Source: Polaribacter sp. IC073
GTDB taxonomy: Bacteria; Bacteroidota; Bacteroidia; Flavobacteriales; Flavobacteriaceae
Assembly: GCF_007997075.1 (NCBI RefSeq)
Contig: NZ_VORS01000003.1
Span: forward strand, 310,001-374,000
Direction of reading: 5' to 3'
DNA length: 64,000 nt
Numbering within the stretch: position 1 is the first letter of the stretch; each line of letters starts with the position of its first letter. The notes under the pieces were generated by a model. That model made no database searches. It was given only the letters and a program-made list of their open reading frames with translations, and was not told the DNA's origin. The position numbers and the translations under genes were made by a program. Shown here piece after piece: positions 36,480 through 44,915 of the stretch.

Positions 36480-36556
36480 TAGAATCAAAACAAAACACTT
36501 CTTAAAGTGTTACCATTTTAAAAAAGTCTTTAAGCACCAACTTGAAGGCTTTTTTG
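36480..36556 (+). ncRNA. Candidate small RNA of about 77 nt
   Basis: From the predicted start the RNA would contain a hairpin AACACTT/AAGTGTT (36495-36512). It ends in a 10-bp terminator stem AGTCTTTAAG/CTTGAAGGCT (36525-36550) followed by six T. The terminator stem uses three G-U pairs that exist only in the plus-strand RNA, which fixes the direction. No reading frame of note lies inside. I do not recognise the family; expression is untested. Confidence 0.4.
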
Positions 36557-36633
36557 ATATGTGTAAATATACAATTATCATCTACACCCGATATAGCATA
36601 TTAACTTAGACTTATTAACATTTTAAAGATTGT

Positions 36634-36716
36634 TTTGTGAACGATTCAAGATCTTAAGTAGTTTTGGTACACTTATCTACAAAACAGCTGCATAAAGCGC
36701 TCTTAAGCGCTTTTAA
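36634..36716 (+). promoter_or_regulatory. Second promoter-like site followed by a hairpin
   Basis: TTTG (36634-36637), 21 bp and TAGTTTTG (36659-36666) again fit the consensus. The stem AAAGCGCT/AGCGCTTT (36694-36713) with a four-T tail follows only about 30 bp later. A very short RNA or an attenuated transcript is possible; chance is also possible in such AT-rich DNA. Confidence 0.25.
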
Positions 36717-36935
36717 TAAATTTACTTTTCATCTTTTGAAGAGGCTTGTGCTGCTATTAGTTGTTAATTCCCTAATTTTTACAGTGTATTTTTAATGAAT
36801 TTGGTCATTGATCGTTAGCAAACAACACTTTAGAACAACTCTTGTATGGATGGTTGCTTTTTACTGAAACAAAACGAGTTCAAATGCATCAAATATCTGA
36901 AGTACAGGTTCTTGCAAATACATTTCCCCCTCTTT

Positions 36936-37692
36936 TAGACGTTGATGTTGATGTTGATGTTGATGTTGAAGTTGATGTTGATTTTGACGTTGACCTAGAC
37001 ATTGTCCTAATCTAAGTATTTGTCTTTTTTTCTGACTTTGACTTTGACGTTGACATTGACCTTGTTTTTGTACTACTCGAAGTCCTTGTCTTTTTTTCTG
37101 ACGTTGACCTTGACTTTTACTTTGACTTTGATATTATCCTAATCTAAGTCTTTGTCTTAGTCTTCGTTTCTGCATTTAACGCTAACATTATCTCCTTCCC
37201 CAGCTAGTCTTTGTCTTTGTCTTAGTCTTTGTCTTTTTTCTGACTTTGACGTTGACTAAAACGTTGACTTTGTTTTTGCCCTAATCGAAGTCTTTGTCTT
37301 CGTCCTAGTTCCTGCCTTTAACGCTAACATCACCCCCTTCCTTAGCTAGTCTTTGTCTTTGTCTTAGTCTTTTTTCTGACTTTGACTTAGACATTGACTT
37401 TATTTTTGCCTGAACCCAATTACTTGACTCACTACTAAATACTTATCTTTCTCACAAACATTGACATTGACTTTGTCATTAACGTTGTTCCTCCCTTTAA
37501 CGCTAACATTATCTCCCTTCCTTAGCTTGTCTTAGTCTTTGTCTTTTTTCTGACTTTGACGTTGACTAAGACGTTGACTTTGTTTTCGTCCTAATCTAAG
37601 TTTTAGTCTTAGTCTTAGTTCCTGCCTTTAACGCTAACATTATCTCCCTTCCCCAGCTAGTCTTAGTTTTTGTTTCTAAAATTGACTTTGAC
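36936..37692. repeat. Hexamer repeat array B with four conserved cores
   Basis: The array opens with several perfect GTTGAT repeats near 36940-36970, then changes to TTTGAC and TTTGTC hexamers as in the other arrays. Cores with TTTAACGCTAACATTATCTC or the ATCACCCCC variant lie near 37176, 37317, 37495 and 37627. A less repetitive part lies between about 37410 and 37490. No gene is present. It separates the HU-like and sRNA region from the oxidoreductase at 37847. Confidence 0.92.
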
Positions 37693-37846
37693 CATTTATA
37701 TAAATTGATGCATTTTATATTTAACTCATGGCAAAAAAAGTATGGCAATAGCACTCTTAAAGTATCCTAAATGCTCTTTGCGTATTGGATTGAAATATCC
37801 GTAAGCGGTAATTTCTTATTTTATGATCCTTTCCTATAAATATGCT

Positions 37847-38785
37847 TTATTTACTTAAAAAGGGGTGTTTTTCACCTGATGTTGCAATGCCTGTATTTCG
37901 AATATCATGCACAATTTCAATAGAACTTCTCACTTCTTCCAGTCCGAACCCTTTATTTAAAAGTATTTTCTTGTAACTTTCCGTGTGCAACTCTGTAAAA
38001 CCATTACTAAACTCTAGCTCTTCATTATCTATTGTGATCGACCTGAAAGTTCTCTGCTGTTTTTCCTTAATTTCTTTCGGAAGGTCATGCTCATCAATTG
38101 ACAAAAACCAACGCACTCTTGCATTTTCAAACTCTAAATAGCCTGCTGCTTTGTTTTTCTCTCTCAAATGAACAACATTCTCTTGAACATCACCAAAGAT
38201 CCAAGACAACATGTCATAGAAATGAACGCCGATGTTTGTTGCAATTCCGCCTGATTTTGCTTCATCTCCTTTCCAAGAAATATCATACCACTTTCCTCTT
38301 GACGTGATGTAGGTTAAATCGATGTCGTACTTGTTTTTCTTGTTCGTTAAATCCACGTTGTTTTTTAACGCAATAATAGCATCATGCAATCTTAATTGAA
38401 GAATGGTATTTATTTTTCCTTCAGATTCTTTTTCTATCGCGGCTAAAGCATCAATATTCCAAGGATTTAAAACAATTGGTTTTTCACAAATGGCATCTGC
38501 CCCTCTTCTTAACGCCATTCTTATATGAGAGTCGTGCAAATAATTTGGCGTACAAATACTCACGTAATCTAAGTTGATGTTCTGATTTCTCTTTAATTTT
38601 TCGATGTAACGGTCGAATCTTTCAAACTCCACGAAAAAATCTGCATTCGGAAAATAGCGATCCATCACCCCCACAGAATCAAACTTATCTAGGGCTGCTA
38701 TTAAATTGTTATTGGTATCTTGAATTGCTTTTAAATGTCTTGGTGCAATATAACCTGCAGCGCCTATTAATGCAAAATTCTTCAT
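37847..38785 (-). CDS. Gfo/Idh/MocA oxidoreductase (WbpB/WlbA-like)
   Basis: The 312-residue protein starts with an NAD-binding motif, FALIGAAGYIAPRHLKAI. It has CTPNYLHDSHIRMAL, the conserved DAICEKPIVLNPWN with the Lys of the active site, and GGIATNIGVHFYDMLSWIFG. The pattern RHLKAI with DKFDSVGVMDRYFPNA is that of UDP-N-acetyl-glucosaminuronate 3-dehydrogenases, which start the route to 2,3-diamino uronic acids. No matching 3-aminotransferase is visible in the window unless the enzyme at 15216 serves. A tail fragment of a second copy lies at 35206. Confidence 0.87.
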   Translation of the reverse strand: MKNFALIGAAGYIAPRHLKAIQDTNNNLIAALDKFDSVGVMDRYFPNADFFVEFERFDRYIEKLKRNQNINLDYVSICTPNYLHDSHIRMALRRGADAICEKPIVLNPWNIDALAAIEKESEGKINTILQLRLHDAIIALKNNVDLTNKKNKYDIDLTYITSRGKWYDISWKGDEAKSGGIATNIGVHFYDMLSWIFGDVQENVVHLREKNKAAGYLEFENARVRWFLSIDEHDLPKEIKEKQQRTFRSITIDNEELEFSNGFTELHTESYKKILLNKGFGLEEVRSSIEIVHDIRNTGIATSGEKHPFLSK

Positions 38786-38840
38786 TTTTTTTACTGATTT
38801 TTAACTAGTCATTTTTAGAAACTTAAAAGCTCCATTCACT

Positions 38841-39962
38841 TTACTCAAAGTAGTTTAGAGTCATATATCCTCCTTCTTTTAAATACTGATCTTTCTCCAT
38901 TAACCGCACATCATTTTTCATCATATCTTTTACAAGAGATTGTAAATCATGCTCTGGAATCCAACCTAATTTGGTATTTGCTTTTGTAGGATCTCCAATT
39001 AACAAATCTACTTCTGTTGGCCTAAAGTATTTAGGATCTACCGCCAATATTTCCTTTCCTATTTCTATTTGATATTTTGAGTTGTCACATGCTTTTACAT
39101 AGGCTCTCTCATCAACTCCTGCTCCTTTAAATTCTAATGTAACCCCCACTTCAGCAAAACTCATTCTTACAAAATCTCTTACAGACGTTGTCTTACCCGT
39201 TGCAATTACCCAATCTTCTGCTTCTTCTGCTTGTAAAATCATCCACATCATGCGCACATAATCTTTTGCATGGCCCCAATCTCTTTTCGCATCTAAGTTT
39301 CCAAGATATAGTTTATCTTGTAACCCCAATGCTATTCGAGAGGCTGCTCTGGTAATTTTCCGAGTCACAAAAGTCTCTCCTCTTAAGGGCGATTCATGAT
39401 TAAAAAGAATTCCATTACAAGTGTACATTCCGTATGCTTCCCTGTAGTTTACTGCAATCCAATAAGCATACATCTTCGCAACTGCATACGGTGAACGCGG
39501 ATAAAAGGGGGTCGTTTCAGACTGCGGAACTTCTTGTACTTTTCCATACAGTTCTGATGTAGAAGCTTGGTAAATTCTTGTTTTTTTCTCTAAACCTAAC
39601 AAACGAACCGCATCTAAAATTCGCAAGGTTCCTAATCCATCTGCATTCCCGGTATATTCTGGAGTTTCAAAAGAGACTGCAACATGACTCATCGCTGCCA
39701 AATTATAGATTTCATCTGGCTGAATTTCTTTTATCAAACGCGTGATATTCGTACTATCGGTCATATCTCCATAATGCAAGAAGAAATTTCTGTTATCTAC
39801 ATGCGGATCTTGATACAAATGATCTATTCTATCGGTATTAAATAAAGAAGATCTTCTCTTCATACCGTGGACTTGATATCCTTTTTTTAATAAAAACTCA
39901 CTTAAATAAGCGCCATCTTGCCCTGTTACTCCTGTTATAAATGCTACTTTTTGTTTTTCCAT
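38841..39962 (-). CDS. gmd: GDP-mannose 4,6-dehydratase
   Basis: Gmd converts GDP-mannose to GDP-4-keto-6-deoxymannose, the first step to GDP-L-fucose. The 373-residue SDR enzyme has [37 protein letters not shown], and the active site STSELYGKV with [32 protein letters not shown] and [15 protein letters not shown] are family-specific. Its partner fcl lies upstream on the same strand, but array C, about 1.6 kb, has come between the two genes, which are normally adjacent. Confidence 0.96.
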   Translation of the reverse strand: MEKQKVAFITGVTGQDGAYLSEFLLKKGYQVHGMKRRSSLFNTDRIDHLYQDPHVDNRNFFLHYGDMTDSTNITRLIKEIQPDEIYNLAAMSHVAVSFETPEYTGNADGLGTLRILDAVRLLGLEKKTRIYQASTSELYGKVQEVPQSETTPFYPRSPYAVAKMYAYWIAVNYREAYGMYTCNGILFNHESPLRGETFVTRKITRAASRIALGLQDKLYLGNLDAKRDWGHAKDYVRMMWMILQAEEAEDWVIATGKTTSVRDFVRMSFAEVGVTLEFKGAGVDERAYVKACDNSKYQIEIGKEILAVDPKYFRPTEVDLLIGDPTKANTKLGWIPEHDLQSLVKDMMKNDVRLMEKDQYLKEGGYMTLNYFE

Positions 39963-39977
39963 TATTTTCTTTATTAA

Positions 39978-41600
39978 CTTTGTCCAAGTCTAACATTGAC
40001 TTTGACGTTGCCTTTTGACTTTGACTAAAACGTTGACTTTGTTTTTGTTCTAATCTGCGTCTTTGTCTTAGTATTACTTTGACTTTGATTTTGACTTTGA
40101 CTTTGACTTTGACTTTGATTTTGACTTTGACGTTGACTTCCTTCTCCACCCAGTCTTAGTCTTTGTCTTTTTTCTGACTTTGACTTTGACCTAGACTTTG
40201 TTTTTGTCTTAACCCAAGTCTTAGTCTTTGTCTTAGTCTTAGTCTTAGTTTCTGCCTTTAACGCTAACATTATCTTCTTCCTTAGCTAGTCTTTGTCTTT
40301 GTCTTAGTCTTTGTCTTTTTTATACACCTTGACTTTGACTAAAACGTTGACTTTGTTTTAGTTCCTGCCTTTAACGCTAACATCACCTCCTTCCTTAGCT
40401 AGTCTTAGTCTTTTTTCTGACTTTGACTTTGACTAAAACATTGACTTTGTTTTTGTCTTAACCCAAGTCTTAGTCTTTGTCTTAGTTTCTGCCTTTAACG
40501 CTAACATTATCTTCTTCCCCAGCTAGTCTTTGTCTTTTTTCTGACTTTGACGTTGACTAAAACGTTGACTTTGATATTGTCCTAATCTAAGTTTTAGCCT
40601 TTGTCTTAGTTCCTGCCTTTAACGCTAACATTATCTTCTTCCTCAGCTAGTCTTTGTCTTTGTCTTTTTTCTGACTTTGACGTTGACTAAAACGTTGACT
40701 TTGTTTTTGTCTTAATCCAAGTCTTAGTCTTTGTTTTAGTTCCTGCCTTTAACGCTAACATTATCTCCTTCCTTAGCTAGTCTTTGTCTTTGTCTTAGTC
40801 TTTGTCTTTTTTGTACACCTTGACTTTGACTAAAACGTTGACTTTGATATTGTCCTAATCTAAGTTTTAGCCTTTGTCTTAGTTTCTGCCTTTAACGCTA
40901 ACATTATCTTCTTCCCTAGCTAGTCTTTGTCTTTGTCTTTGTCTTAGTCTTAGTTTCTGCCTTTAACGCTAACATTATCTTCTTCCCCAGCTAGTCTTTG
41001 TCTTTTTTCTGACTTTGACTTTGACTTTGACTTTGTTTTTGTCTTAACCCAAGTCTTTGTCTTAGTCTTAGTTTCTGCCTTTAACGCTAACATTATCTTC
41101 TTCCCCAGCTAGTCTTTGTCTTTGTCTTTGTCTTAGTCTTAGTTCCTGCCTTTAACGCTAACATCACCTCCTTCCTTAGCTAGTCTTAGTCTTTGTCTTT
41201 TTTATACACCTTGACTTTGACATTAACGTTGTTCCTGCCTTTAACGCTAACATTATCTCCTTCCTTAACTAGTCTTAGTCTTTGTCTTCGTTTTAGTCTT
41301 TGTCTTAGTCTTTGTCTTAACCCAAGTCTTTGTCTTAGTCTTAGTTTCTGCCTTTAACGCTAACATTATCTTCTTCCCCAGCTAGTCTTTGTCTTTGTCT
41401 TAGTCTTAGTCTTAGTTCCTGCCTTTAACGCTAACATCACCTCCTTCCTTAGCTAGTCTTAGTCTTTGTCTTTTTTATACACCTTGACTTTGACATTAAC
41501 GTTGTTCCTGCCTTTAACGCTAACATTATCTCCTTCCTTAACTAGTCTTAGTCTTTGTCTTCGTTTTAGTCTTTGTCTTAGTCTTTGTCTTTCTTTCCCT
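39978..41600. repeat. Hexamer repeat array C with thirteen conserved cores
   Basis: The largest array consists of TTTGAC/GTTGAC and TTTGTC/TTAGTC hexamers. They are broken about every 70-140 bp by the core CCTTTAACGCTAACATTATC-(C/T)-TCTTCC..AGCTAGTC. Thirteen cores lie between about 40255 and 41546. Three core variants recur: ATTATCTTC, ATTATCTCC and ATCACCTCC. One 273-bp block (41046-41318) is repeated in tandem at 41319-41591. Minus-strand frames spell KT, KV and SQ dipeptide repeats. I do not call them genes. The array separates gmd from fcl. Confidence 0.95.
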
Positions 41601-41643
41601 TTTTCAGTTTCAATGAACGCACAACGAATATCGAAAAACGTTG

Positions 41644-42594
41644 CTACATTTTCACTTCCTTAACATCCTCTATATTCTCCAAAAACCAATGGTATGTTTT
41701 CTCTATTCCTTCTTCTAACGCTGTGGTATATTGCCAACCAATTTTTTTCATTTTAGAAACATCCATTAATTTTCTTGGCGTTCCGTCTGGTTTTGATGAA
41801 TCCCACAAAATCGCTCCTTGATGCCCCGTTACTTTTTGAATTGTTTCTGCCAATTCTTTTATAGTAATATCTTTTCCTGAACCTACATTGTACAAATGTT
41901 CTGGCAATTCATTTTCTAAAGCATACACAACTGCTGCTGCCATATCATCTACAAATAAAAACTCGCGCATTGGTGTTCCGCTTCCCCATAATTCAACAGG
42001 AGCATTATCGTTTAGCTTCGCTTCATGAAACTTACGCAACATGGCAGGCAATACATGAGATGTTTTCAAATCGAAATTATCATGTGTGCCATATAAGTTG
42101 GTGGGCATTAAACTCACATAATCTTTATTGAATTGTTTTCTTATTGCCTCACAAGCCTTCACTCCCGTTATTTTCGCAATGGCATACCATTCATTTGTTG
42201 GCTCTAAAGAAGCTGTTAATAGGTGTTCTTCTTTTAATGGCTGTGGAGCAAATTTGGGATAAATGCAAGAACTTCCTAAAAAAATAAATTTCTCGATCCC
42301 TGACTTTAATGCTCCATCAATTAAGTTATTTTGGATTTGCATATTTTCCATTAAAAACTGGTAAGGAAAATCACTATTCGCTAAAATACCACCCACTTTG
42401 GCAGCAGCATCGATGACAACTTCTGGTTTCTCGGTTTCAAAAAAATGAAGTACTTCTTGCTGATTTCTTAAATCTAAGGCTGCACTCGTTTTGCCTAGTA
42501 AATTATGATAACCTTTCTTTTCTAAGGCTCTCCAAACAGCAGAACCGACCATTCCCTTATGTCCTGCAATATATATTTTTGTTGATGTATTCAT
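41644..42594 (-). CDS. fcl: GDP-L-fucose synthase
   Basis: This epimerase/reductase finishes GDP-L-fucose from the Gmd product. The 316-residue SDR protein has KIYIAGHKGMVGSAVWRALE, VIDAAAKVGGILANSDFPY and FLGSSCIYPKFAPQPLKEE. The active-site Tyr-Lys lies in NEWYAIAKITGVKACEA, and LYGTHDNFDLKTSHVLPAMLRKFHEAK follows. The start at 42594 gives the standard length. It is the first gene of the minus-strand polysaccharide locus and lies just after the tRNA region. Confidence 0.96.
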   Translation of the reverse strand: MNTSTKIYIAGHKGMVGSAVWRALEKKGYHNLLGKTSAALDLRNQQEVLHFFETEKPEVVIDAAAKVGGILANSDFPYQFLMENMQIQNNLIDGALKSGIEKFIFLGSSCIYPKFAPQPLKEEHLLTASLEPTNEWYAIAKITGVKACEAIRKQFNKDYVSLMPTNLYGTHDNFDLKTSHVLPAMLRKFHEAKLNDNAPVELWGSGTPMREFLFVDDMAAAVVYALENELPEHLYNVGSGKDITIKELAETIQKVTGHQGAILWDSSKPDGTPRKLMDVSKMKKIGWQYTTALEEGIEKTYHWFLENIEDVKEVKM

Positions 42595-42795
42595 TGCCTA
42601 TAATTTCTATGATATAAAAATGTCATTCCTTCAAATTTGTAAAAATCTAAAATAAATGAAACTTTCGATAAACCTTAACAGTCTCTAAAAACAAAAATAC
42701 AAAAAGGATTATTTTATTGAGGATAATTTAATGTTTTAAAAAAATATTTTTAGACACAAAAAAACTTTAGGAATTCTGCTGCATTTTACCGTGGT

Positions 42796-42912
42796 AAGTA
42801 TTGAGGGATTAGAGATCCCCGATTGAAACCGCTACTGCAAATACAATCCTCATGAGCTACGCTCATAATGTCTTTTTTATTTTAGAAAAATCACGAAGCA
42901 AGCTTCAGCTTT
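42796..42912. repeat. Decayed tRNA-Val copy and hairpin module, copy 1
   Basis: GTATTGAGGGATTAGAGATC resembles the T-arm/acceptor end of the neighbouring tRNA-Val genes. It is joined directly to ACTGCAAATACAATCCTCAT, which resembles the DNA upstream of those tRNAs, so the middle of the gene is missing. A hairpin ATGAGC/GCTCAT follows, then the 17-bp inverted repeat TTTTTATTTTAGAAAAA/TTTTTCTAAAATAAAAA, which reaches to about 42926. Confidence 0.6.
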
Positions 42913-42921
42913 TTCTAAAAT

Positions 42922-42952
42922 AAAAAATCCTGTCGAAAAATCGACAGGATTG
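42922..42952 (-). terminator. Terminator of the first tRNA-Val gene
   Basis: A 10-bp perfect stem ATCCTGTCGA/TCGACAGGAT around four bases is followed on the minus strand by a T-run. It lies about 10 bp past the tRNA 3' end. Confidence 0.88.
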
Positions 42953-42962
42953 TATTTGATGT

Positions 42963-43036
42963 GGGCAATGAGGGATTCGAACCCCCGACCCTCTCGGTGT
43001 AAACGAGATGCTCTGAACCAACTGAGCTAATTGCCC
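42963..43036 (-). tRNA. tRNA-Val (anticodon UAC), copy 1
   Basis: The 74-nt minus-strand sequence folds as a cloverleaf. The acceptor stem is GGGCAAT/ATTGCCC, the D-arm has AGCTCAGTTGGTTCAGAGC, and the anticodon stem TCTCG/CGAGA closes the loop TTTACAC with anticodon TAC. The T-arm has GGGGGTTCGAATCCC. CCA is not encoded. A promoter and a terminator flank it. The gene at 43506 is identical by eye. Confidence 0.97.
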
Positions 43037-43046
43037 TTAGCGGATG

Positions 43047-43076
43047 CAAATATAATATAGATTTTAGACATACCAA
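43047..43076 (-). promoter_or_regulatory. Promoter of tRNA-Val copy 1
   Basis: On the minus strand TTG, a 19-bp spacer and TATATTTG match the flavobacterial consensus. The -7 box ends 10 bp before the tRNA 5' end. Confidence 0.65.
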
Positions 43077-43169
43077 ACAAAAAAGTGGTAGAATTTTATT
43101 TTTAAATGAAAAAATATTTTAATGCTAAAAAAAAACGCGCAAATAGTGTGAGCTTTTGAATTTACTTTT

Positions 43170-43463
43170 TTAAGCAACAAGGAATTAGATACCTCATACT
43201 GAAACCACTACTGCAAACACAATCCTTATGAGCTCCGCTCATACCGTCTTTTTTTTATTTTTATAAAACCATGAAGCAAGCTGCTATTTTTTTAAGAACG
43301 AAATCCTGTCGAAAATTCGACAGGATTGTAATTGATGTGAGCAATGAGGGATTGCAGATCCCCAATTGAAACCGCTACTGCAAATACAATCCTCATGAGC
43401 TCCGCTCATAATGTCTTTTTTATTTTAGAAAAATCACGAAGCAAGCTTCAGCTTTTTCTAAAA
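43170..43463. repeat. Two further decayed tRNA-Val / hairpin modules
   Basis: The first (about 43170-43326) has a strongly eroded tRNA tail, the ATGAGC..GCTCAT hairpin and a good terminator stem at 43303-43326. The second begins at 43339 with GAGCAATGAGGGATTGCAGA, again a mutated tRNA 3' end, and repeats the copy-1 module almost exactly to 43463. Together with the intact genes this is a tandem array of tRNA units in which alternate copies have decayed. Confidence 0.6.
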
Positions 43464-43464
43464 T

Positions 43465-43495
43465 AAAAAATCCTGTCGAAAAATCGACAGGATTG
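43465..43495 (-). terminator. Terminator of the second tRNA-Val gene
   Basis: The same 10-bp stem as for copy 1 (43470-43479 and 43484-43493), with a T-run on the minus strand, lies just after the tRNA 3' end. Confidence 0.88.
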
Positions 43496-43505
43496 TATTT
43501 GATGT

Positions 43506-43579
43506 GGGCAATGAGGGATTCGAACCCCCGACCCTCTCGGTGTAAACGAGATGCTCTGAACCAACTGAGCTAATTGCCC
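43506..43579 (-). tRNA. tRNA-Val (anticodon UAC), copy 2
   Basis: This 74-nt cloverleaf is the same as that of copy 1: acceptor GGGCAAT/ATTGCCC, anticodon loop TTTACAC with anticodon TAC, and T-arm GGGGGTTCGAATCCC. It has its own promoter and terminator, so both copies should be expressed. Confidence 0.97.
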
Positions 43580-43590
43580 TTAAGCGGTTG

Positions 43591-43620
43591 CAAATATAGC
43601 ACCGTTTTTAGAGATACCAA
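43591..43620 (-). promoter_or_regulatory. Promoter of tRNA-Val copy 2
   Basis: TTG, 19 bp, TATATTTG on the minus strand, with the -7 box ending 11 bp before the tRNA. The arrangement is the same as at copy 1. Confidence 0.65.
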
Positions 43621-43638
43621 ACAAAAAACATCTTTTAT

Positions 43639-44847
43639 TTAAATAATTTCAGCTACTACAAAAGTACTCCCGCCAACATAGATTACATCTTCTTGATTAG
43701 CAGAACGTAACGAAGCCTTATATGCTTCTTCTACAGATGCATATTTTTTTCCAAATAGATCAAATGCGGTTGCTTTTTCCTGTAAAACAGCTTCAGACAT
43801 GCCTCTTGGTATGTTGGGTTTGCAAAAATAATAGCTGGCTGCTTTAGGAAAAAGAGGTAAAAGGTCTTCTAATTTCTTATCTGAAACAACTCCTAATACA
43901 ATGTGAAGCTGCTTTCCTTGTTCTTTTTGAAGCTGATTTAAAACAATTTCTAAACCTTCTTTATTATGCGCCGTATCACAAATCACCTTTGGATGCTCTT
44001 GTAAAATCTGCCACCTTCCTTTTAAATTGGTGTTTTTTACCACGTGTAGCAATCCGTTTTTAATATTTTCTTCGGAAACTTGAAATCCTTTTAACTTTTT
44101 TATTGCTGCAACAGCTGTTTTGGTATTTTTCTCTTGGTAATCACCTAACAAATCCGTTTGATACCTACCTACTTCATCTGAAGCAAAGTAAATGGGTGCT
44201 TTTTCTGCTGCTGCTTTCGCTAAAAAAACATTTTTGACTGCTATTTGCTCTTCACCAATAATAACCGGAACATTCTTTTTTATAATTCCTGCTTTTTCAA
44301 AGGCAATTTCTGGCAATGTTTCTCCTAGAAACTGTGTATGGTCTAAACCGATATTTGTAATGACAGCTATTTCTGGCGTAATAATATTTGTAGAATCTAA
44401 CCGTCCGCCTAAACCAACCTCAACAATGGCAATGTCTACTTTTTGGGAAGCAAAATAATCAAAAGCCAAACCTACGGTCATTTCAAAAAAGGATAGCTTT
44501 TGTTGCGCTAAAAAATCTTTGTGCTTACTTATAAATGCTGTTATTTTTCGCTTCGGAATTTCTTCTCCATTGATTCTTATTCTTTCTGTGAAGTTTTTTA
44601 AATGCGGCGATGTGTACAAACCAACCTTATAGCCTGCTTCTTGTAACATAGAAGCCAACAGATGACTTGTAGATCCTTTTCCGTTTGTGCCACCCACATG
44701 AATCGATTTAAACTTCTTGTCTGGGAAGTTTAATTCTTTTGACAACGCGAGGGTATTGGTTAAATCTTTTTTGAATGCTGTTTTGCCTTCTCTTTGGTAC
44801 ATTGGCAATTGCGCAAACATCCAATCTAAGGTTTCTTTATACGTCAT
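43639..44847 (-). CDS. folC: Bifunctional dihydrofolate/folylpolyglutamate synthase
   Basis: FolC joins glutamate to dihydropteroate and then lengthens the glutamate tail of folates. The 402-residue Mur-ligase-superfamily protein has the ATP loop IHVGGTNGKGSTSHLLASML and the folate-binding LYTSPHLKNFTERIRING. EVGLGGRLDSTNII, TNIGLDHTQFLGETLPEIAFEKAGI and DTAHNKEGLEIVL complete the family pattern. It is the last gene of the run exbB-exbD-tonB-folC on the minus strand, 68 bp after tonB. Confidence 0.94.
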   Translation of the reverse strand: MTYKETLDWMFAQLPMYQREGKTAFKKDLTNTLALSKELNFPDKKFKSIHVGGTNGKGSTSHLLASMLQEAGYKVGLYTSPHLKNFTERIRINGEEIPKRKITAFISKHKDFLAQQKLSFFEMTVGLAFDYFASQKVDIAIVEVGLGGRLDSTNIITPEIAVITNIGLDHTQFLGETLPEIAFEKAGIIKKNVPVIIGEEQIAVKNVFLAKAAAEKAPIYFASDEVGRYQTDLLGDYQEKNTKTAVAAIKKLKGFQVSEENIKNGLLHVVKNTNLKGRWQILQEHPKVICDTAHNKEGLEIVLNQLQKEQGKQLHIVLGVVSDKKLEDLLPLFPKAASYYFCKPNIPRGMSEAVLQEKATAFDLFGKKYASVEEAYKASLRSANQEDVIYVGGSTFVVAEII

Positions 44848-44915
44848 TTATAATGGATTGAAAATATGCTTCGACAAGCGCAGCAGAACAATTAATAAGC
44901 AACAAATGTAAGTGA

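Noticed and set aside
39898..40270. Minus-strand frames coding for KVKV, KTKT and SQSQ repeats near the gmd start
   Set aside because: They arise from the hexamer array and have no fold or family. I report the start-like core as a finding, not as genes.
34031..41600. Possible CRISPR arrays
   Set aside because: The spacers are themselves repetitive hexamers, core spacing is irregular, and no cas gene is present in the window.
42796..43620. Integrase attachment sites at the tRNA-Val genes
   Set aside because: Repeated tRNA 3' ends could be att sites, but there is no integrase or cargo between them; tandem duplication with decay explains the pattern better.
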